DNA from: Thalassia testudinum
Lineage: Eukaryota > Streptophyta > Magnoliopsida > Alismatales > Hydrocharitaceae
Length of the DNA: 64,000 nucleotides
Direction: 5' to 3'
NCBI GenBank assembly: GCA_037157565.1
Contig: JAZHRO010000002.1
Coordinates: forward strand, 73,582,001-73,646,000
In this document: one piece after another, positions 58,450-64,000 of the stretch
How positions within the stretch are numbered: the first letter of the stretch is position 1
Layout: each line of letters opens with the position of its first letter
Made by a program: the position numbers and the translations under genes
The notes under the pieces: model-generated
Told to the model about the DNA's origin: nothing
Database searches by the model: none
The model's input: only the letters and a program-made list of their open reading frames with translations

Positions 58450-59837
58450 TTTCTTCTTTCTTGGTTGGCTTTTCTAATAATTTTCTCAGGTTCCAGGTTG
58501 AAAACAAGACTATTTCTAAGAAAACGCCTACCAAGCATACACCAAGCAAACACAAGACAACAGGTCTTTTGTTGATTTAAAGTACTTTAAGTCCTCTTCC
58601 AACTCTTCAGCCTAGCCAAATAGAGTCAAGGAAGTGTTTCTCTGTTCCCACATAAGTGGTATAAGAGAAATGAGGCACTTGAGATTCCTGGTCAATGTCT
58701 GTTAAAGAGGTTGAGGTTAGTCTTAATCCTTTTTGGGTGACCAATCAAGTTCTCAAGCAATTACGCACCCTAAATTGACCTTCGAGTGCCATAAAGGCAC
58801 ACACTTTGTTGCAATATATTCTCAAATGCTCAAGTAAAAAGGTACTCCAAAGATGGAACCAAGGGATGCAAGTAGGGCGAACCCTTCCTTTGAGGCGATA
58901 AGTTAGTAGTGCCTCTTAACTACCCTTGAATTCCTTTAAGTAGTGTCCCCCTCCTTAGAGTATCAAATCACTTTAGCGAAAGTTAATACCACCGTCTCAA
59001 AGCAAGATAGGAGGATTTACACCGATAAAGAGATCGATGCCTATAACGTTAAGGGTCCAAGTCCTAGTGCAGCACCTATAATGCATGGTCAGTGCAGGAA
59101 GTGTACAATACACCGCGAAAAGTAATTTTTCTTTTGAAAATCGCAATCAAGTTATTCAAACACTTCCTATATATTTTACTTTCTTTTCAAGAAGTAATAT
59201 GACCACTTGATTAATCTTTTCAAGTCAATTTAAGTGGTCTTCTTTAATTATGTCCAAATCCAATGCGTGTATAGATAACTGATCCAGAAAGATAGGAAAT
59301 ACGTACCTTGCTCCAGTACTCTTCAATGCGAAAATGCACGCAATGCAGTAAGAAAATCTAGATACTGTTCAAGCAATCCTAGATGGTCGCCCTATAGATA
59401 TGCAACTTCTAGCAAACAGTTCAGATTTTTTTTTTAAATAAATGTGCAATCAAAAGAACTAACTAAGAATAAACCTAAAATCTAGAGAATCGGGGACACT
59501 CCCCCAAAAACTAACCCCAAATTACAAGGGAGAAAAAATAAATAACTAGACTAAATCCTAAAAAGTCTACTCTAAAATTCCAAATCAGAAATCTAAGAGG
59601 TAGGATTCTCCTAGATGGTCCTCCATGCGTCTCCACACGTGTGGGATCAAGGCCCATAGGCTCTTGCAATTATCTCTGAGGTGGCGGCAAGGTCCACCAA
59701 GATAAGCGTCTACTGCGTGCACCCTCTACTTTGATGTACCTCACACAAAAAAAAAAATGATAAATCAATGGATATATAATCTCAATCAGAACTTAATGCA
59801 AACAGAAAAAATACTCGCAAGCTTACTAGGCCCATTA
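58450..59837 (-). other. Leader of element B
   Basis: About 1.4 kb between primer site and gag start. No coding similarity recognised. Confidence 0.5.
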
Positions 59838-59855
59838 CCTCCGGCAACGGTGCCA
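59838..59855 (-). other. Primer binding site, tRNA-Asp, element B
   Basis: Minus-strand TGGCACCGTTGCCGGAGG matches the complement of the plant tRNA-Asp 3' end except at two bases and lies two bases from the LTR. It fixes B's orientation as minus. Confidence 0.88.
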
Positions 59856-59857
59856 TT

Positions 59858-61379
59858 TGATAGAGAGATTTTCGCTTAATTAAGATAGTCGTAATAAAAT
59901 GATTTATCATTGTATTTTTATGTGGTGGAAATCTCTCAATCAAAGATAATAATTAATGTAATAAACCACGTTGATTTCGAGTGTCGTATCCACAGAGAGG
60001 ACTGAGCCTAATAAAATCACAACTAATTCCCTATCATCTATACCTTAAACAAATTTGAAAGTTTCAATAAGAAGTTGTTAGAATAAAAGAGAGACATTCA
60101 ACTGCAGGTAATTTCGATAAAGTCAGAGTATGCCTATGCAATTTCACCTCAACACATAATTTATTTGATAAATGAAATGTGGCAAGGGCGTTCACCGTAA
60201 ATACTAATTCCCTTCCCACCGTAGCAAATCAGGGGAGGTCGCTCATTGAAGCCACGTGCATGGAGGCCACGGCCGGCGTTGAGGTCGCACACAAAGGATC
60301 TCCAAAGCATGGGCTACGCGTTGATGGTGCTAGCTCAACGCGAGGAGGTCGGAGGCGGCAAAGGGCGCTGGCAGTCTTGGGCGGTTGTGTGGAGGCACTG
60401 GCTGGTCGGCACGTGGAAAGGGGTCGTCGGTGGCCTGCGAGGACACTTGTGAGGTCACGGTGATCTGAGATGGAGCACTGTTGAGGTTGGAGGTCGAAGG
60501 AGACGGCATGGAAGTTATTGCATTTGATGGAGGTTTGGGTTCTTTTCATGTGACAGGGGTAGGGCCAGTTGGAAAGAAGAAAAAGAAAAACGAAGGAGAA
60601 GAAAGGGGCGATGGTGGGAACGGCTGTGGAGTATGGACAGCTGAGGGTGTGGGTTCGCGAGCGGGTGAGGGTGGCTGCTGTGGTGGACAGGTGATGGTGG
60701 TTTGTGGCGAGGGTGAATTTTCAGTGAAGGTGAAGGTGGTGATGGTGAGCGGTGCATGCGGTGTTGGCGGTGGTGGTGGTGATGCTCTCTGTCACAGAGC
60801 ACCACAAGTCGAGGGCAGGCGGCAAGGTCGACGTCATGCACTTCAAGCCATGGTGCACGCTACGGTCATGGTGTTCTTATGTGTGCTCGGTCTACGGTGT
60901 AGGCGATGGGATGACCACAGTGGAGCGAATGGGGCCAGAAGAAAATGATCCTCCTCTCTTTTAAAAATGACCCACCTGTTTGTTTCATCTGCCGAAAGCT
61001 TCCCCAACCACTCACGATCTCTGCAAGTGGTTAGAATAGATGGATAAGCACTGGCGGTTCCCATCAGACGTTTGACATTATCTACGGACGTCCTAAAAAA
61101 TGTAGAAACAGGAGCTTGTAATGGCAATTTCCCAAACGTCCATACTGATCTCCAGACGTCTTATAGACATAGAAATGAACGTCTGAACTCTTACACCTAG
61201 CCTGCATTTATCAAGTAAATTATATTATCATATCATATGTTATTAAATGTACAATTGGTGTATAAGATTATACACAAACTAAGGTGAATTCCCATTTAAT
61301 TCTTGATCAATTAACAACTAAAAACAACTAATTAAAGAATACTTATGCCAAATAATGGTCCATGAAAGTGGACTTATCA
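59858..61379 (-). repeat. 5' LTR of element B (1522 bp)
   Basis: Plus-strand TGATAGAGAG start and GGACTTATCA end. Uninterrupted copy that defines the full LTR and reveals the split of the other one. GACGTC occurs at 61087 and 61155. Confidence 0.9.
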
Positions 61380-61570
61380 TATTTGAATACTCATTTCTAT
61401 TTGAGCAAACTCTTACTACAAATCACTATGATAAAATTGTTGCTTGTGGTTCCATTACTCATGATAGATTGCATGAGTTAAATGAATGCGAGTCCATTAT
61501 GCATGCTTTTGATGTTGTGATTGAGAATCAAATACCTTTTAAGTGTGCCAGGGAAGATGCATATAGATCC
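61380..61570 (+). pseudogene. Copia polyprotein fragment after B
   Basis: A plus-strand frame reads EYSFLFEQTLTTNHYDKIV then ACGSITHDRLHELN, similar to the copia region that follows the SVSKL segment (GYSFxFxNxxxxLFxxxxxIGxGxxxDGLYxLN). It takes up where 33229 stops. The similarity fades before 61570 and the integrase is not reached, so the copia element ends or is rearranged here. Confidence 0.65.
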
Positions 61571-63060
61571 AAGCTGGGGTCCTAGTTTATTACTCTGAGC
61601 GACTACTACTAGGATAAAGGGGGTCTTGCACGGACCAATCGGTTGATATCGAAGCACTCTTGTCAGGTTGGGCAATCAACTCATGTCAGCCGAAGGTGAA
61701 GGCCTCAAGGGGATGGTCGCCTATGTCCAAGTGAAATCATCTTCGCTCCGTGAGGCACCCGAACTCCACGCTTCCTACCGCCCACAGGCACCGACCCTAG
61801 GGGTGGGGGGTTTTCTAACCCAATCTTTTGTTGGGTTATCATCATCTAGATGGGGAAAAGTAGCGACGATTCCACAAGTTCTTGTTCCTTGTCTTCCATC
61901 ACACTTTCCATTAGTGGAGGAGGAGATTGAATCACACTTTGCTCAAGAACAATAAGAATGAGATGTTATCCTTGCATTTGACAACACAACGAATTCCTCG
62001 CAAGAAACAATGGTTCCTTAAAGGGCATAGCAAATACAAGAGTGAGCTTTTGGCACTAGCACATCCCATGAATTTTTGAAGGGTCTCTCAAATGCTTTTG
62101 AGTAGGTATACCTTTGGATGGAGAATAAGATGCTAGAACTGCTTGTGTCTAGCATTGAATGGGTGTCCTTGCCCCATACGCCCACCCATCTGTGGAACAT
62201 CTATCAAATCTACCTCCAAGTGGTAAGAGTTTTTCTTTTGGGTATAATTCCCTTATGTTGTCTAGGTTGGTCCTTTATTCACCAACTTATTCGCAGGTTG
62301 AGATGATTGGGCAGGACGTTCTCTACAATGGTGCTCTGTTGTGGTCCCAAGTACTGGCTTTAGGTGATGCTCCGCCTGTGTTGCCAAGCAAGCAGCTCCT
62401 TGGGCAAATGCAGCTTTTCAGGATGCTCAGGCCCTCCATGCAAAACTAGACGAGGCGATGGCTGCCCGAGAAAAAGCTGAGGAAGAAAGTCAGGATGAGG
62501 TAGAGTTTGCTCGTATACAGGGGGGTCTTACTAGGGAAAAGGAAGGGATTTCCCCTTATTGGGAGTGGTTGGCTAGCACTCAAGAGACACACTTCAAGAT
62601 GAGCTAGCTCTTGGAGTTTTAAGACAAAGGCCTAGCTGGGTTGACTTTCAAGCTGGAGGTGCATCTTGTCAAGATGGATGAGGCGATTCAGTGGTCTTAG
62701 GGGCTGCGAGAGATTGTTGAGGGACTATCTTCTCAATGTCGAGCTTAGAGAAAGTTGCATAATTGGATTTGTGTCAACCTTACGAATGCCATAAAGGAGG
62801 CTTGAGTGGAGAGAAATGAGGCTAGGGAAGCAGTGTCCCACCTTGAGGGAAAAGTCAAGCCGCTAAAGATGGATGTTGAGGTTGCCACAGCTTTGGACGA
62901 GTGGTGGAACGAGACTCACCAGCTTAAAAATGAAGTGCAGGAGGGGTTTTACCTGAGCCTCGTGATAGAGTTTTTTACCTCTGATCCTTTGATGGAAAAG
63001 CATCGTTGGAGTTGGGAGAGGAGTTGGGCAAGCATATCTTAGTGGCCATCCAATTTGTTC
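61571..63060 (+). pseudogene. Decayed open region with coiled-coil-like peptide, unclassified
   Basis: Plus-strand pieces in changing frames include 61668..61955 (95 codons), a KAEEESQDEVEFARIQ-like Glu/Lys-rich piece near 62470..62520, and 62806..63042 reading ERNEAREAVSHLEGKVKPLK then DVEVATALDEWWNETHQLKN and a GFYLSLVIEFF segment. The heptad-like charged stretch followed by an aromatic block resembles gag-like or plant transposon-associated proteins, but I cannot name the family. Stops at short intervals show it is not functional. Confidence 0.4.
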
Positions 63061-64000
63061 TAACGAGTAGTCTCTCTTTCAAGGAGGATATTCTCTCATG
63101 ATCCATAAGGGGCCTCAATCAGGTCCATGGTGAGCAAGTCCGATCAGAACAGATCGAGGATCTCTGCCCCATCGAGTCATCTTCTAAGGATGGATAGGCC
63201 CTTCACTCACAATCTTGGGCATGGTATCCAATTTGGGATGAGGTTCAATTGACGCATTCACTCAAAACCTCTGGACTATTAATTCGCTTTTTTAGCTTTC
63301 ACTTTTCTTTTTGCGTTCTCTAGGCTTCTGTATCAGGCATCTCGCCTAGCTTTTTTGTAAAGGCATTCGCCAGTTTAATGAAAGTTGTCCTGTTCTCATG
63401 ACTTGCGTTTTGTGTTGACTCTTGTGATATGCTTATGATGTCTCCTATGCTTTGATCGAGAAGTTTTAAGCCCATCCAAAGTTGTTGGGTCACGCTGGTG
63501 CATGAGACTAGGGCAAGGTCAGGTGAAGACCTTTCAAGGGTAACTTGTCTTGCTCAGGAAAGTTAGTAGCCCCGGCCTCCTTTTGGGATTTGTAGCCTCG
63601 TTTGAAGGCATGGGAGCTATAAGGGGAATAGAGACTACCTGGGTTGCCAATTGCAACCCACCTCAATTTCCCGCAAGCCACCTATAGACAACATGCTCCA
63701 CTTTGGCCGACTTTGGATGAGGGAAAAGTGGACTCACTCGCCCACTCCCATTGCATCTCTTGATAAGGGAGAGAGATTGTGACTGGCAGCCCCTCTAGCT
63801 TTCATTGTGAGGGGTCGTGTGTTTCTCGTTGGTGATGGATCTTGAGTTTGTTTTAGTACTCTTGAGAGCTATGGGCTTGCCCCTCCTTAGGCTCGGAAAC
63901 TCTTTTAGGGTCGTGTCAGTCGTGACAACATGTTGCTTGCCTAGGGGTAGGTGATCGATGAAGTTTGTGTCCAAGTATCTCTCTATGCATCACTGTGTCG
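63061..64000. other. Right end, nothing recognised
   Basis: About 0.9 kb of mixed composition up to the window edge. No coding domain, RNA gene or repeat pair was identified. Probably the continuation of the decayed region before it. Confidence 0.35.

Larger units (their letters stand above)
33230..61379 (-). mobile_element. Element B: Athila-type Ty3/gypsy element, decayed and interrupted
   Basis: Element sense is minus: 5' LTR 59858..61379, tRNA-Asp primer site 59838..59855, gag 56727..58449, pol 53409..56660 continuing at 41900..42203, non-coding 3' region 37530..41899, 3' LTR 33230..34716 plus 37493..37529. It is interrupted by element C (in pol) and by a solo LTR (in its 3' LTR). Its own length without these is about 14 kb, ordinary for Athila. 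Flanking 5-mers GATTT (33225..33229) and TATTT (61380..61384) are a target duplication with one mismatch. LTRs differ by roughly 7% in a sampled 250-bp stretch, so it is much older than A. Confidence 0.88.
16625..61570 (+). mobile_element. Degenerate Ty1/copia retrotransposon, host of the nest
   Basis: The 5' LTR (16625..18293), an iMet primer site, gag (from 21672), protease (22540..22714), a 71-bp coding piece (33159..33229) and a further coding piece (61380..61570) all read on plus and follow the order of a copia polyprotein. The pieces are split by the solo LTR at 19759, element A and element B. At the A insertion the reading frame runs straight through once A and one target copy are disregarded. 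Integrase, reverse transcriptase, RNase H and the 3' LTR are not in the window after 61570, so the element is truncated. Confidence 0.8.

Overview
The window is plant nuclear DNA. It has spliced gene structure, CCCTAAA-type telomere-like repeats, a CACTA transposon, an L1-type LINE, and Ty1/copia and Ty3/gypsy LTR retrotransposons with plant tRNA primer sites (tRNA-iMet and tRNA-Asp). The species cannot be told from the sequence. Almost everything is repeat-derived. The only recognisable host gene is an S-like ribonuclease T2 gene on the minus strand (8914..10860), whose splice sites are all intact but whose reading frame has two internal stops.

Left part (1..16.6 kb): the 3' end of an LTR (1..149); a decayed CACTA (En/Spm) transposon whose TNP2 transposase remnant lies at 350..3330 and whose right terminus is probably at 7664; degenerate telomere-like repeats (4071..4515); a GC-rich LTR-like block (4560..6600); a LINE zinc-finger scrap (about 8195..8400); the RNase T2 pseudogene; and a decayed LINE on the minus strand (about 11460..16050) interrupted by an unclassified insertion.

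Right part (16.6..61.6 kb): one nested set of retrotransposons. The outer host is a degenerate copia element on the plus strand (5' LTR 16625..18293, iMet primer site, gag, protease, start of the next domain). Three insertions split it: (i) a solo LTR, 19759..21303, with target duplication CTAGC; (ii) element A, a complete Tekay/Del-like chromovirus at 22715..33153 with target duplication ACATC, an open 1607-codon gag-pol frame and LTRs that differ by about four substitutions and one 32-bp tandem duplication; (iii) element B, an Athila-type element on the minus strand at 33230..61379. B is itself split by a solo LTR of the A superfamily (34717..37492, inside B's 3' LTR) and by element C, a second Athila-type element (42204..53408, inside B's integrase). 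Coding pieces of the copia element and of B line up across each insertion, which supports the model independently of the LTR boundaries.

The least ordinary signal is the palindromic hexamer GACGTC, mostly within AGACGTCT or CCAGACGTCTGG. It is strongly clustered in the LTR of A (16 exact copies in about 900 bp) and recurs in the LTRs or leader of the copia element, B, C and both solo LTRs, which are otherwise unrelated families. In C it forms a hairpin just upstream of the TATA box. After 61.57 kb the window holds only a decayed, unclassified open region.
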